DNA of 64,000 nucleotides from Lachnospiraceae bacterium UBA7196 (GTDB lineage: Bacteria > Bacillota > Clostridia > Lachnospirales > Lachnospiraceae), in contig DKUU01000022.1 of assembly GCA_002490835.1 (NCBI GenBank), positions 1 to 64,000 of the forward strand, read 5' to 3'. Position 1 is the first letter of the stretch, and the number at the start of each line of letters is the position of its first letter. A program made the translations under genes and the position numbers. This document shows positions 9,001-18,464 of this stretch, piece after piece. The notes under the pieces are model-generated. The model was not told where the DNA came from, did not search any database, and worked only from the letters and a program-made list of their open reading frames with translations.

Positions 9001-11726
9001 TCCCTGCGCAGTTCTCCCACAGTCTTTCCCTTGCTCTTTACGGTACTGTTATCGGCGTCATAAACCTTGTCGTAGTAATAACGCTCCATATCCTTGCAGT
9101 AGTCCTGCAGTTCCTCATCCTGACTGATCCCGTCCTTAGAAAGATCGGTAAGTTTCGGATAATCGATCAGCACCACTTCCGGATTCTGGGGATCGGAACC
9201 TCTGTCCACCATAACCGTCAGATGCGTGCCCTCCGCCTGACTGTTCCACAGACTCTGATAGCAGATCGTCACCGTATCCGTGTCGGTATTGGCAAGCCTG
9301 TGATTCGGATTCATCGCATATGTAAAAGGCGCATACCCTTTCACGATATCCCCGTGGAAGGTCAGCTCGGAACCGCCGGTTTCGAAAGCAGAATCCGCCA
9401 TCTTAAAGCCGTCGGAGCTGTATCCCGCCTTGGGAGAATTAAAGTAAACATTTTTCAGCGCTTTACAGTCCGCAAACGCACGCTCACCAATCTGCGCCAC
9501 CGAATTACCGATGCGCACCTTTTCCAGACTCGGCAGACCGGCAAAGGCCTCGTCGTCGAGTGCAGTGATAGAATCATCCTGAATCGTAATGCTGCGGATA
9601 CGATTGCGCAGCTTGGCATTATCAAAGCAGCCCTTTCCGATACTGCGGACGTCGTAATTGCCCACCCTCTTCGGAATCACAATATCTACCTTAGAAGTCC
9701 CCTCTTTGACCAGCACGCAGGATTTCAGGGTACCGTCCGAATCAATCTCATAGCGGTAAACATTGTCCCCGCTCTTCATCGCCACTTCGTAACAGTCTTT
9801 CCCGTCCTTCTCATACACATAGGGTACACCGGTCTCCCCACTCACTCTCGTGACCGCTTCCCATGTGCTGCTTCTGGGCAGGGCTATGTCATTATCATAG
9901 AGTTCCGGACCGCGCACGAAAAAGGTCTCATCCGTCACATGGGCAAACAGATCCGGCTTAAAGGAAGCCGCGCCGCAGGTAGGCGGGAAGATCACATTTT
10001 TCAAGCCGATACAGTTATAGAAGATCGTAGACGGCACCTGTCCCTGATAATTGACCGGCATGGTCACCTTGGTGACCTTCTCACGATTTGCGAGTACATA
10101 CTCACCGATCCTGCAGGAAACCGTTTCCTGTAAACTGTTCTGTATCTTCTTTCCGGTTATCTGCTCTGGGAACGTAAACTCCGTCAGGGACGAATTTCCG
10201 CCCTGAGAGGCAAGCGCAAAACAGCATTTCCCGAGGGCCACCACGGACGATCCCGCGAAATTCAATCCCTCATTCGTCAAAGCCGCATCATTATAAAAAG
10301 CATAATCTTCAAGCGCGCAGCCCTCATTTTTTACACCGCTAAAGTCCACATTCGTCAGGGCCTGACAGTTTGCAAAGGCGCCGTAACCCACTCTCCGCAT
10401 GGATGTGGGAAACACGACCTTCGTCAACGCGGAACAGCCGAAAAAGGCCTCCGCGCCGATCTGCGTTATACCGGACCCCTTCCCAAAATTCACACTCGTC
10501 AAATGGTGACAGTTATAGAAGGTACGATTACCGACCGTCGTATGGTTATTGAGCGTCACGCTCTTGATGGTGGAACCCTCAAAAGCACGGTCGCCAATCA
10601 CCGCGATCGACTCGGGAATAATGATTTCCTGCACATTTTCAACACCAGCAAACGCACGCTCACCGATCGTCGTAACCTGCGCATTTCCCTCCTTTGCGAG
10701 ATAACCTTCCTCATCCGTGACGTAATATAACGTCATATTATTATCGTCCACGCCAAAATCGCCAAGACTTTTATTCGGCGTATCGCACTTTGCTATATAG
10801 ATCTGTGTGCCGCTTCCAACCTTTCCGTTATCCTGTACCCTGCTGTCGTCCGCCGGCACCAGTTTGAAGGTCACTCCGTCAAACTTGCTTAAAACGTTAT
10901 TGTGCTCACAATAAAACTCCATCATCTGGTCAGGCGTAAGGTCGGCGCCGACTATCTTAGTCATGCTTGTCGGATCCGAATTCGGCTGCTGTCCATTGTT
11001 CACTCTCTCTATCTGCGCCGTTACTTTATCATATTCGTCTTTATAATATTTGGCGAGATATTCTTTCTGCGCCGAAGAAATATCCCAATAATCCGTACTG
11101 TAGATAATCTCGGTCGTCGGATACAGAGGATTCGACATCTTCAGATTATCCATCGGATTGTTTTTCCGGTCATTATAAGCTTTGGGATTCGTAAAATAAT
11201 TCTTATAATCCTCCGAAGGAACAACATGATAATCCGTATAGAGGAAATTCCTCACTTCCACCGTCGCGCGGTTATCTTTGGGATTATATTTACATATCGT
11301 AATATTATTGCTCTTGCTGACATGATAGAGAAATTCCCAAGTCAATTGGATTCTGTTATCGACCTGTTTTGCTCTGACGCTCGCCCGCAGTTTTCCTCCC
11401 TGCAGGGCATCCACCAATCCCTGAGGAAGGTCGCCGGAAGGATTGTCTTTCCAAATGATATTGATCTCCGAGCACTCTATTCCGTTACTGTCGTGCTCTC
11501 CTCCAACATTATCCAGATATTCGTCTCTATCCCGGGACGGTTCCACATAAGCGAACGCCCCCTGCGCGCCGGAAGGCAGGTCTGACGTGCCGTCTTCCGC
11601 CATATTTTCCGGTACGGGAATCGCCGCTACCACGATCGCCGTGATCATCAGAACAGCCGCCAGACTGCGTCTGACGGTTCTCTTCAATCTCCTCTTAGGC
11701 TTTTTCACTGCTGTTTTTTTCGCCAT
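6099..11726 (-). CDS. giant BspA-like leucine-rich-repeat surface protein with sorting signal
   Basis: 1875-residue wall protein. A Lys/Arg-rich N-terminus and hydrophobic segment (RSLAAVLMITAIVVAAI) form a signal peptide. Several BspA/LRR_5 blocks follow, interspersed with unrelated spacers, then an Ser/Thr/Gly-rich linker, an InlB B-repeat-like domain (MRFDKWTTESNGV...NNVTVKANYV), a stalk ending FRATHFSPYTIYVD, the sorting signal TPKTGDPIHPKWF at about 1837, a transmembrane helix and a basic tail. The start at 11726 is preferred over 11780 because GAGGAG lies 9 bases before it and the extra 18 residues do not look like a signal region. It lies 73 bases after the sortase stop, so sortase and substrate are probably in one operon. 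Confidence 0.9.
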   Translation of the reverse strand: MAKKTAVKKPKRRLKRTVRRSLAAVLMITAIVVAAIPVPENMAEDGTSDLPSGAQGAFAYVEPSRDRDEYLDNVGGEHDSNGIECSEINIIWKDNPSGDLPQGLVDALQGGKLRASVRAKQVDNRIQLTWEFLYHVSKSNNITICKYNPKDNRATVEVRNFLYTDYHVVPSEDYKNYFTNPKAYNDRKNNPMDNLKMSNPLYPTTEIIYSTDYWDISSAQKEYLAKYYKDEYDKVTAQIERVNNGQQPNSDPTSMTKIVGADLTPDQMMEFYCEHNNVLSKFDGVTFKLVPADDSRVQDNGKVGSGTQIYIAKCDTPNKSLGDFGVDDNNMTLYYVTDEEGYLAKEGNAQVTTIGERAFAGVENVQEIIIPESIAVIGDRAFEGSTIKSVTLNNHTTVGNRTFYNCHHLTSVNFGKGSGITQIGAEAFFGCSALTKVVFPTSMRRVGYGAFANCQALTNVDFSGVKNEGCALEDYAFYNDAALTNEGLNFAGSSVVALGKCCFALASQGGNSSLTEFTFPEQITGKKIQNSLQETVSCRIGEYVLANREKVTKVTMPVNYQGQVPSTIFYNCIGLKNVIFPPTCGAASFKPDLFAHVTDETFFVRGPELYDNDIALPRSSTWEAVTRVSGETGVPYVYEKDGKDCYEVAMKSGDNVYRYEIDSDGTLKSCVLVKEGTSKVDIVIPKRVGNYDVRSIGKGCFDNAKLRNRIRSITIQDDSITALDDEAFAGLPSLEKVRIGNSVAQIGERAFADCKALKNVYFNSPKAGYSSDGFKMADSAFETGGSELTFHGDIVKGYAPFTYAMNPNHRLANTDTDTVTICYQSLWNSQAEGTHLTVMVDRGSDPQNPEVVLIDYPKLTDLSKDGISQDEELQDYCKDMERYYYDKVYDADNSTVKSKGKTVGELRREYARLLQAAIDNLDEADLNDDGVRETPVTDEEFEKRYGPWINERFLEVDEENHTNWANWLGNNVAAAQSDSDTRMAGNSLYDFFFEPLVAQAAPAGVKELNKWLKKPYFEANPYNFMDNYNLMKSHPNGEGLDDYQMLGNAKRFIDGTETIIVPEGVTSIDVYSYQDSGVNPDNAYNYTVYQGRTGTRFQRDAKPVGNSVPGLFSGRYEDYSDEDKQNDKNIADLEEDVRGNDVIKEVVLRSVKKLPAYAFDNCEQLKTVTLGVVTEIEALPFRGCANMTELIGNDSYPVEKGILFEKQDDGKYKLVECLMAKGRPGLEGGIGEKTVEPSNITLLKDVATIAENAFEGCDNIIKADFTGVDNLKEIPEGCFKDCVRLDDVILPVSVNKIKETAFEGITQSDGKKKLTVTIWGREVDIADNAFSPKNGVIIKSYPDSAARRYADRFDPPVVFIELGAYSVKFYDYDGTQIGATQEFQKKDGVDVYPRQPDEANALTDPNHRPGYTFNGEWLGSNSKRTGIKISEPLDDELTTFVAQYESTGGGMTPDGKYIVDFYDLIDGSLVKSYQIDAGASFADLTLEAPKHPEHAGYEAYGFSDNWTVNTVIERNMQIIMLYKAAPTSGGSTPTSGGSTNTSGGTTSGNASNTSRTSSNTSSSSNTSSSSSSTSTSSTSVTSGTSGPGQFTVFVENGSGSGTYTPGATVIIQASIPAAGMRFDKWTTESNGVTLASVSMPATTFTMPSNNVTVKANYVTDNTTVPSTGTTGTGTTNTTPPSDNGSTRVDIEKPGISNRDLATANTNGSTDNFIVKISETDEATRAVAAALTNKYGTLDNILYYAMDISLYDSTGTTKITDTTGLSVDITIPIPDSLVAYGGNNMAGAVINGDQLESLNESFTTINGVPCIRFRATHFSPYTIYVDTGNLVEGMLDVTPKTGDPIHPKWFLSLGLACLSVILFLKRDKKVKVKAKA
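6964..7154 (-). repeat. Ser/Thr/Gly low-complexity linker coding repeat
   Basis: About 63 codons of the giant LRR protein encode short repeats of the TSGGST/NTSS kind. This is probably an extended, possibly glycosylated wall-spanning stalk. The DNA is built of near-identical short units and could vary in length between strains. Confidence 0.7.
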
Positions 11727-11799
11727 GGTACTTTTCTCCTCATTCCTTGAAACAATTTTGTCTCTATCCAAACGCAGCATAATGATAGAATTTCTTTGA

Positions 11800-13011
11800 T
11801 TACGGCTTAGCCTTGATTCGCTTCGCCACCACTACAAACCTGCCGTCCTGCTCCGAACTGTCACAGGTGGAAAGGGTGAGAAGTTCATCTCCATAAACAG
11901 CCGTCACCCCCGTGTCGTAGAGGGATATTGCGGCCATCTCCTGCATATTGGAGGAAAACTCCTTCTCCGACGCCGCATCCAGAAATTTGTAATACTTAAA
12001 TACCACTTCATCCTCATTAAAGATCCGTGAACGGAACACATACATCACCTGATAGAGTCCCTTTTCGTAAATCGTGTCAAACCGGATCGTGGAATGTTTT
12101 TCACAGTATTCCTTACTGCTGTAACTGTTCAGATTCCCGAACATCTTCCCGGACTTCATATGATGTCCGTATATGATCAGATTCGTGTTCCTGTTAACCA
12201 CATCGCAGGCGGCATCCAGAAACAGGCTTCCGTTTTTGTCGTATTCCTGATTAAAATTATGATCCAGATAGTACTCGTTATTAACAGTCTGCATCACCGG
12301 ATAGTCGATATTGGTATCGTCAATCTGCAGCCACCCGATCAGCTTTTTATTTTTATTGTAAAGCGTTTCATATTCCGGTAAAACGGTGAGTACCTTCTCC
12401 TCTTCTTCCGTATAATGAATCGTAACACCCGAACTCTGCCAGCTGCTTCCCGTAAGGCTGCTGCTCCCTTTCAGCATAGCAAGATTTTCGTAATCCATCT
12501 GCGTCCTGCCGGCAAAATAGGAATACACACCAAAATAGCCGAAACATCCCACTGCGATCAATGCGCAGAGGACGACTAACAGCTTGCGGCGTTTTTCCCT
12601 CTTTTTTATTTCCGCGAGGATAACCTTCTGCATGTCGGCATCGTAATCCTCAAGCGATGCCCGTTTTTTTGAGTTTTCTTTTCCTTTTCCTTTTACGGCG
12701 GCAGCCTTCGTCTGCTTTTTCTCTATCCTTTTTCTGGCTATCCTGCTTTCGGGTAGTCTGCTGTCCTTTGTGTAGCCCCGGCTCTTAAACTGCTCCGCCA
12801 GCTCATAGATCTCATCATCAAACTCACTGCCGACAACACTTTCAAAATGGTACTGTCCTGCCGCGAAAGCCTCGCTGAGCGAGATCACCTCTCCGGGCTG
12901 ATCCATATGTACCTTCGCCTTAATCTCCGCAATCAGTTTCAGATCCCGCTTGGCCGCCTGATACTCAGCCTCCGTCCTGAATCTTCTTCCCGCCGCTTCA
13001 AACCCCGACAT
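11800..13011 (-). CDS. srtB: class B sortase with long cytoplasmic N-terminal extension
   Basis: Transpeptidase that attaches sorting-signal proteins to peptidoglycan. In the 403-residue form the active-site Cys383 lies in TLSTCDSS, Arg391 in DGRFVVVAKR and His283 in YGHHM, the complete class B triad. A transmembrane helix at about 144-167 is preceded by some 140 charged residues, far longer than the usual short cytoplasmic tail, with coiled-coil-like stretches (RTEAEYQAAKRDLKLIAEIKAK) and a Lys-rich run. The start at 13011 has AGGAG 10 bases upstream; a start at 13071 is possible but lacks one. The two genes downstream encode proteins with PxTGD signals and are the obvious substrates. Confidence 0.93.
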   Translation of the reverse strand: MSGFEAAGRRFRTEAEYQAAKRDLKLIAEIKAKVHMDQPGEVISLSEAFAAGQYHFESVVGSEFDDEIYELAEQFKSRGYTKDSRLPESRIARKRIEKKQTKAAAVKGKGKENSKKRASLEDYDADMQKVILAEIKKREKRRKLLVVLCALIAVGCFGYFGVYSYFAGRTQMDYENLAMLKGSSSLTGSSWQSSGVTIHYTEEEEKVLTVLPEYETLYNKNKKLIGWLQIDDTNIDYPVMQTVNNEYYLDHNFNQEYDKNGSLFLDAACDVVNRNTNLIIYGHHMKSGKMFGNLNSYSSKEYCEKHSTIRFDTIYEKGLYQVMYVFRSRIFNEDEVVFKYYKFLDAASEKEFSSNMQEMAAISLYDTGVTAVYGDELLTLSTCDSSEQDGRFVVVAKRIKAKP

Positions 13012-13095
13012 ATGGGGATCGCTCCTTTTTACTATACTATATATGCCCGGTCGGAATATGCTGCCGCACATCCCGACTCCTTGGCATATACTTTT

Positions 13096-13123
13096 ATTTT
13101 ACTCTTTTTTTAGAAATATGCAA
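13096..13123 (-). promoter_or_regulatory. predicted promoter of the sortase/LRR operon
   Basis: Minus-strand TTGCAT (-35, 13118-13123), a 16-base spacer and TAAAAT (-10, 13096-13101), with transcription expected to begin near 13089. It sits in the gap between the Ig-like protein stop and the sortase start. Confidence 0.4.
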
Positions 13124-13147
13124 GTTCTTTCCAAAGAATGGCAAAAG

Positions 13148-16100
13148 TTAGAATTTCAGGTTCAAAATTCCTTTCTTTTTGATCTTAAAAGTAACCGTCT
13201 TCGTTCCTCCGTAACTGCCGACTCCCCTGATAGTCATCTTTGCGTTGCCCTGCTTTACATTATTCTCATAACCGACTATCTCATAATCCTCGTTGCGGAG
13301 CAAAACGCCATTCAATGTTACCTGTATCTGTTTCTTGGAAGGTCTGATGCTTCTGCCCGTATATTCCTGCGGACTGACGCTCACCTTCGCTCCCGAAATA
13401 TTTGCCTGCACGATCCGGTAGGTACCATGAACCTTTCCCTGATAGCAGCGCGGATTAGCCACCCGGACATCCACCCCGATCACGGTCCCCACAGGTATGA
13501 TATCTGTTGAAAGCACCGGCTGACCGGCCTTTGAACCGTTTTCGTAGGTGTAATAAACATCTTTGGCGTAATCCGTTCCTGCCGTTAACGCCTTACCGTT
13601 TAAGTCAAACACCTGCACCTTTGTCTTATAGATGTTTGCCCGCTGCTGATAGGCTTTATCGTTCGCCACCACCTTAAGTTTGGAAATATCCTGCATGGTA
13701 ACTTCAAAATAGCGGAGGATCTGTCCCTTATAGTTACCCGTGCCTTTTATCGTTACACTGGCCGTATTTCCGATTTTATTGTTGTTTCTGTAGGTCAAGG
13801 TGTAGTCCGTACCTTCCTGCAGCTTTATACCGTTGCAGGTAACTTCCGGTTTGGGCCGGCAGCCGCCTTTTTCATAGGCAAAACTCGTGCCCATCACAGC
13901 CGTGATCCCGGTGATGTCGTTCTGCCGAATCTCGAAAGTCTTCTTCACCGTACCCGTATACGGACCCATGCCGGTAATCACTACCGCCGCTGTTCCGGCC
14001 TTTATATTATTCTGATAGCTGATCTTGTAATCTTTATTCTCTTTTAGTTCCGTGCCGAGGTAATTTACGGTACACTTCGGCGTTTGCGGCTTCCCGTTAT
14101 ATGTGATGCCGTCAGCAGGCAACTCCAGCGTAATCCCTGCCTTATTCACATTCGCCACGGGCAGGATCTTAAAGTTGATCCGCTTCGATCCCTTGTATGC
14201 GCCCTTCCCTACGATCACGATGGACGCATTTCCCACCTCCGTGCAATTCTCGTATTTGATCCAGTAATTCCCGCCGTTGCCCTTCTCCGTACCTGCCGTC
14301 AGAAGGACTTTTTTATTCTTTACCGTTACCTCGGGACGAATCTGCGATCCGGTATATTTTTGGTCAGGCACCCGCGAAACCGTGAGTTTTGATACCGCAA
14401 TACCGCCCTGAAAGATCTCATAGTTCAGCGTCTTCTGCCCAGTATAATTACCGGCACCGTTCACGGTGAACTGATAGACTCCCGGATTGATATACTCTGT
14501 ATCAGTAAAGGTATAATCCCTGTTTTTTACAAGTTTCTTTCCATTCCATGACAGGGTAGGATTCGGTTTTTGTTCCTTTCCGGTATATGCCGCGGCCAGA
14601 TATTGATCAACCAATACCGCGTCATCCCGAATATCCTGCGGCTTGATGGTAAAGTGTACGACCGCCTTGCCCTCGTAATTGCCTTTTCCCGTCACCGTAA
14701 TGGTTGGCGGTTTTGCAGAACCCTTGGCACTTCCCGCATTTATATTATTGCTGTATGCGATCGTATAATCCTTTTTCTCCGTGAGCAGCATCGTGCGGTC
14801 ATAGACACGTACCGCCGGCTTGATGGCCTTCCCCGTATAGGCGAATCCATCCTTATCCGCCGCTTCTTTCTGCACAACGGCCCACAGTCCGTCAGGAACG
14901 GTACCGCCGATCTGCTCCCGATCCTCATCCGTCACATCATCCGGCAAAGGTCCTGCATCCGGATCTTCCGGATCGATATCCTGTGCAGCGACGAGCTTGA
15001 AGATACATTCACTGCAGTCGCTGTCTTCATAGCCGCTCTTTGCGGCAATCGCATAGATGGTCGTCGTCTTGGATGTCACCTCGATGGGACTCTTATACTG
15101 ATGCGCTTCATCATGCGGTATGCCTCTCTTCTCATCCGGCCTGCTGTCTATCATATAGTAGATTTCCGCATCGGTCGATTCGTCGATCGGACTGATCTCG
15201 ATCCGCGTCCCGTAAGGCACCTCCACCGAAACCTGATTGCCGATCTCCTTACCGCCCATCACGGAAAACTTCGGTCTCGCCATTTTCTTCCCGCTGGAAG
15301 CCATCTCCCGCACATGCACCGTGGCTTCCACACGCAGGGAAACCTCTTTTGGATTATGCACGCCTTCCGGAAGGACCACATTACCGGTTACCGTAAACGA
15401 CTGTGCCTCCGTATCACCCGGAATATAATTGATCTCCGCCAGATTCCATGTGATCCCGGCATCCCGTCTCGATGTTTTCAGCACTGTATTTCCTTCTACG
15501 ATCACTTCTCTTCCGACCGTGATCTCTGTGGTCTTGGGAAGCGGCAGTCCGGCTGCCGACGTGCCGTTTGGCACATTCCAGATATCGGCTTCATCCCCGC
15601 TTAACGGCTTAACGCTGATCAGATCCGCCTCGTCAAACTCTTTCATCGTTACTGCGATGGTGTCCTTATAGATTTTGTCCTCATAGGTATAGGAAACGAC
15701 CAGCATTTTGATTCCTGCTTTTTCCAGATCCGCCGGTACATATACTTTCTCTGTTTTTCCATCCTCCCGCAGGATTTTCAGGTCATAGTATTTCTTATCG
15801 TTCTCATTGCTTACTAACGTCTGCTTATCCTGATCAGGAATCGGATGCTCTCTCGGATAAAACGTAACATCCAGTTCCTTTCGCAGCATTTCCTCCGTGA
15901 TCGGCTGATCCGCCGGCGTATAAGTCAACGGCTGATCAGTTCCCTTGCGGCTCACCTGCAATACCGGACTCTTCACATTTACCCGCACTGTTTTCTGACA
16001 GTTCGGATCGGTGCTGCTCGCCCGCGCCGTAATCTCACAGCTTCCCAGCTCGTTCGCCGTTACAACGCCGCTTTCACCCGTTCCCTTTTCCACGCCCGCC

Positions 16101-18289
16101 ACTGCCGGACTGTTCGAGGTCCATTTCACTTTTTTGTTTGCTGCATTCTCCGGTTCGACTGTGGGCTTTAATGTGTAGGTCTGCCCCTTCTTCAGGGTAA
16201 TCTCCGTCGTCTCCCCCTCGATCATAGCGGAGGTGATCTTCAGTCCGGTCGGCGCGTTGGCCGCCGGATTCACCGTCACCTGACAGGTCTTTGTCTTAGC
16301 GCCGGCCGTAGCTGTAATCGTGCAGGTTCCGGCCATATTTGCCTGTATCTGAACGATGGACGCCAGCTTCTGTTCCTCTCCTTCACCAAACAGTGTCGCT
16401 TCCGTCCTGCCGTCCTCAGGAATGTCCTCCCATGCTTCTGCGCCGCTTCCATCTATCGTCTTCACCTTTACGATGGACACGATCTCCGGATCGTCTACCG
16501 TAAAGGTAATATGTCTGTCATTGGCCTTTAACTCCTCGATCTCCGCCGTCAGCTCCGCTGTGGTCTGATCCGTCATTGACAGGTTTGCCGGCGACAATGT
16601 CAGATTCTTTACCGATTCCTCAAATTTATTTACCGTTACCTCGCACTTAGCCGTTATGTCAGCCGCCGGTTTGGTCTCTTCCTGTGTTTTCTTTGTAAAC
16701 GTAATCGTACAGAAGGCCTGCCTTGTCAGCCCCTCCAGCTCATTTGCCTTCACGGTAAAGTATATCCGGCCGTTTACATCCGCGGTAGCCGTCGCGGTGG
16801 CCGCCGCTTCTTCTTCCAGATAAGTACTGCCCGCATTGATCACCACAGCTGTCTCACCATTTGTACCCTGAGGAGTGACCGTCGCGGTAACCTCCCTGTC
16901 TGTACTGGACAACGGCTCAATCTGTACGCACACCGTTTTCCGGTTATCGCTCCCGTCATCCTCCAGAACCAGTTTATCCGGATTGACATGATACGCCTTA
17001 AGCGGCGTATTATTTCTAATGATATTAATGTTAAATTCCACAGGAGCGATTGCCTTACCCTCGCTGTCTTTGGAATTTGTGGACGCGATGATCGTCACCG
17101 CTTTTTGGGCGCTATGATCGTCCTCCTTATCCCACTTTGGCGTCACCTTGCCGTTCTGATCCACATCCACATAGTATCTGGCCGGATTCGTCTCCGCTGT
17201 ATCTGTGCCGTCTGTCTTTGTGTCTCCCTTTACGCTCCATATCAGTTCCTGATCATCCGCGTCGACAGGGGTAAAAATCACAAATTTTTTCAAATTAACC
17301 GGATACCCCTGATTCAGGTTCTTGGGATAGCCCTCTTTAGCCGAAAGACCTGTCAGCGCGATTGCTCCCTCGTCCACCTGCACTACGATATTTTTTATCA
17401 GTCTGGCGTTACTCTCAGATTTAATGCAGAGCGTCGTACAGCCCGCTTTTAACGCCGTAACCTTAACCTGTTTAACGACGCCGTCGCCGTTTTTTTCAAT
17501 GTTCACTATCTTTCCGTTGGAAGAGTCCGTTATGACGACGCCCTTCTTGTCTACATTCTCCGGTTCCAATGTCACCGTAAACTCTGCGCTCGTTTTTTCT
17601 GCATCCGTCTTTGACAGATTTATCTGAAAATCGGGCGTGACCGTCATCGCCGTCGCCAGAATCTCCAAAGCCTCAACCGTACATGTGGCCGTTTTACCGC
17701 CCGGCGTCGTTGCCGTGATCGTAGCGCTGCCCGGTCCTTTCGCCGTAATGGTAGCGGTTTCTCCATTTTTGGTGACTGTGATCACATCCTCATTGCTGCT
17801 CTTAAAGGTCACATCTCTATCTACATTTGCATTGTTTGGCGTAAAGATACATTTTACGTCTGCGCTCGTCTCGCCCTTTGCCCTGTTTAATTCCAGTGTG
17901 CTCTTTTCAAAAGCGATCGACGTCACCTCTATCTGTGCGGGAGGCGTAGGCGTCGGAGTAGGAGTCGGATCTGCTCCATCTGCAGCGGGCACCACACCAT
18001 CGTTTTCCGGTGTCTGGGTCGGCAGCACGGTATCCGCCGCGGGCGTTGTGTCGTCTGTATCCGGCTGGCTCTCCTCTAATGCCGCTGTATTTGCTGCCGG
18101 CTCCTGCGGAGCTTCCCCGTCAGCATTTTCGGACGCATCCTGCTGTACTTCGCCCTCCAAAGGATTTCCTTCTTCCGCACGGGCATACAACCCTGTCTGC
18201 GGCATACAGGTAACTACCATTGCCGCTGCAAGCAGCGCCGAACCAACACGATATAACCTGCTTTTTTTCAGATTTTTCATCCTTCTCAT
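13148..18289 (-). CDS. very large secreted protein with Ig-like (Big_2) and YTG-type repeats
   Basis: 1713 residues. A signal peptide (about 1-38, ending YARAEE) is followed by a Pro/Thr/Asp-rich segment and several bacterial Ig-like Big_2 domains (about 115-800), recognisable by VTSIAFEKSTLELNRAKG and ATITAKGPGSATITATTP. A chitobiase C-terminal-like domain (about 1010-1110; EIYYMIDSRP...TTTIYAIAAKSGY) comes next, then six to eight repeats of about 80 residues with the signature YTGxxxxPxVxxxxGTDYTxxYxNNxxxGxAxVTIxGxGNYxG. The protein ends KKKGILNLKF with neither sorting signal nor transmembrane helix, so it is secreted or held non-covalently. Starts at 18289 and 18280 are both served by the AAGGAAGAGGA tract. 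Confidence 0.88.
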   Translation of the reverse strand: MRRMKNLKKSRLYRVGSALLAAAMVVTCMPQTGLYARAEEGNPLEGEVQQDASENADGEAPQEPAANTAALEESQPDTDDTTPAADTVLPTQTPENDGVVPAADGADPTPTPTPTPPAQIEVTSIAFEKSTLELNRAKGETSADVKCIFTPNNANVDRDVTFKSSNEDVITVTKNGETATITAKGPGSATITATTPGGKTATCTVEALEILATAMTVTPDFQINLSKTDAEKTSAEFTVTLEPENVDKKGVVITDSSNGKIVNIEKNGDGVVKQVKVTALKAGCTTLCIKSESNARLIKNIVVQVDEGAIALTGLSAKEGYPKNLNQGYPVNLKKFVIFTPVDADDQELIWSVKGDTKTDGTDTAETNPARYYVDVDQNGKVTPKWDKEDDHSAQKAVTIIASTNSKDSEGKAIAPVEFNINIIRNNTPLKAYHVNPDKLVLEDDGSDNRKTVCVQIEPLSSTDREVTATVTPQGTNGETAVVINAGSTYLEEEAAATATATADVNGRIYFTVKANELEGLTRQAFCTITFTKKTQEETKPAADITAKCEVTVNKFEESVKNLTLSPANLSMTDQTTAELTAEIEELKANDRHITFTVDDPEIVSIVKVKTIDGSGAEAWEDIPEDGRTEATLFGEGEEQKLASIVQIQANMAGTCTITATAGAKTKTCQVTVNPAANAPTGLKITSAMIEGETTEITLKKGQTYTLKPTVEPENAANKKVKWTSNSPAVAGVEKGTGESGVVTANELGSCEITARASSTDPNCQKTVRVNVKSPVLQVSRKGTDQPLTYTPADQPITEEMLRKELDVTFYPREHPIPDQDKQTLVSNENDKKYYDLKILREDGKTEKVYVPADLEKAGIKMLVVSYTYEDKIYKDTIAVTMKEFDEADLISVKPLSGDEADIWNVPNGTSAAGLPLPKTTEITVGREVIVEGNTVLKTSRRDAGITWNLAEINYIPGDTEAQSFTVTGNVVLPEGVHNPKEVSLRVEATVHVREMASSGKKMARPKFSVMGGKEIGNQVSVEVPYGTRIEISPIDESTDAEIYYMIDSRPDEKRGIPHDEAHQYKSPIEVTSKTTTIYAIAAKSGYEDSDCSECIFKLVAAQDIDPEDPDAGPLPDDVTDEDREQIGGTVPDGLWAVVQKEAADKDGFAYTGKAIKPAVRVYDRTMLLTEKKDYTIAYSNNINAGSAKGSAKPPTITVTGKGNYEGKAVVHFTIKPQDIRDDAVLVDQYLAAAYTGKEQKPNPTLSWNGKKLVKNRDYTFTDTEYINPGVYQFTVNGAGNYTGQKTLNYEIFQGGIAVSKLTVSRVPDQKYTGSQIRPEVTVKNKKVLLTAGTEKGNGGNYWIKYENCTEVGNASIVIVGKGAYKGSKRINFKILPVANVNKAGITLELPADGITYNGKPQTPKCTVNYLGTELKENKDYKISYQNNIKAGTAAVVITGMGPYTGTVKKTFEIRQNDITGITAVMGTSFAYEKGGCRPKPEVTCNGIKLQEGTDYTLTYRNNNKIGNTASVTIKGTGNYKGQILRYFEVTMQDISKLKVVANDKAYQQRANIYKTKVQVFDLNGKALTAGTDYAKDVYYTYENGSKAGQPVLSTDIIPVGTVIGVDVRVANPRCYQGKVHGTYRIVQANISGAKVSVSPQEYTGRSIRPSKKQIQVTLNGVLLRNEDYEIVGYENNVKQGNAKMTIRGVGSYGGTKTVTFKIKKKGILNLKF

Positions 18290-18464
18290 TCCTCTTCCTT
18301 CCCTTGATGCTTTTATCTAACAATCATAACACCGTGATTTTTCCCAAACATCCATATAGTTTTTCGGCCATAATCTGAAATTATTTTAGCACAATCAATC
18401 CCGATTTACAAGATTGCACTTTTGCCTGCGTTTTTGCAGATTTATCCGTTAAAGCCCCATTCTG

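Noticed and set aside
9222..10133. Long plus-strand ORFs opposite the giant LRR and Ig-like genes (for example 303 codons here, 344 codons at 14570-15604).
   Set aside because: They are antisense shadows of repeat-rich genes, Arg/His/Ile-rich without domains or ribosome sites.
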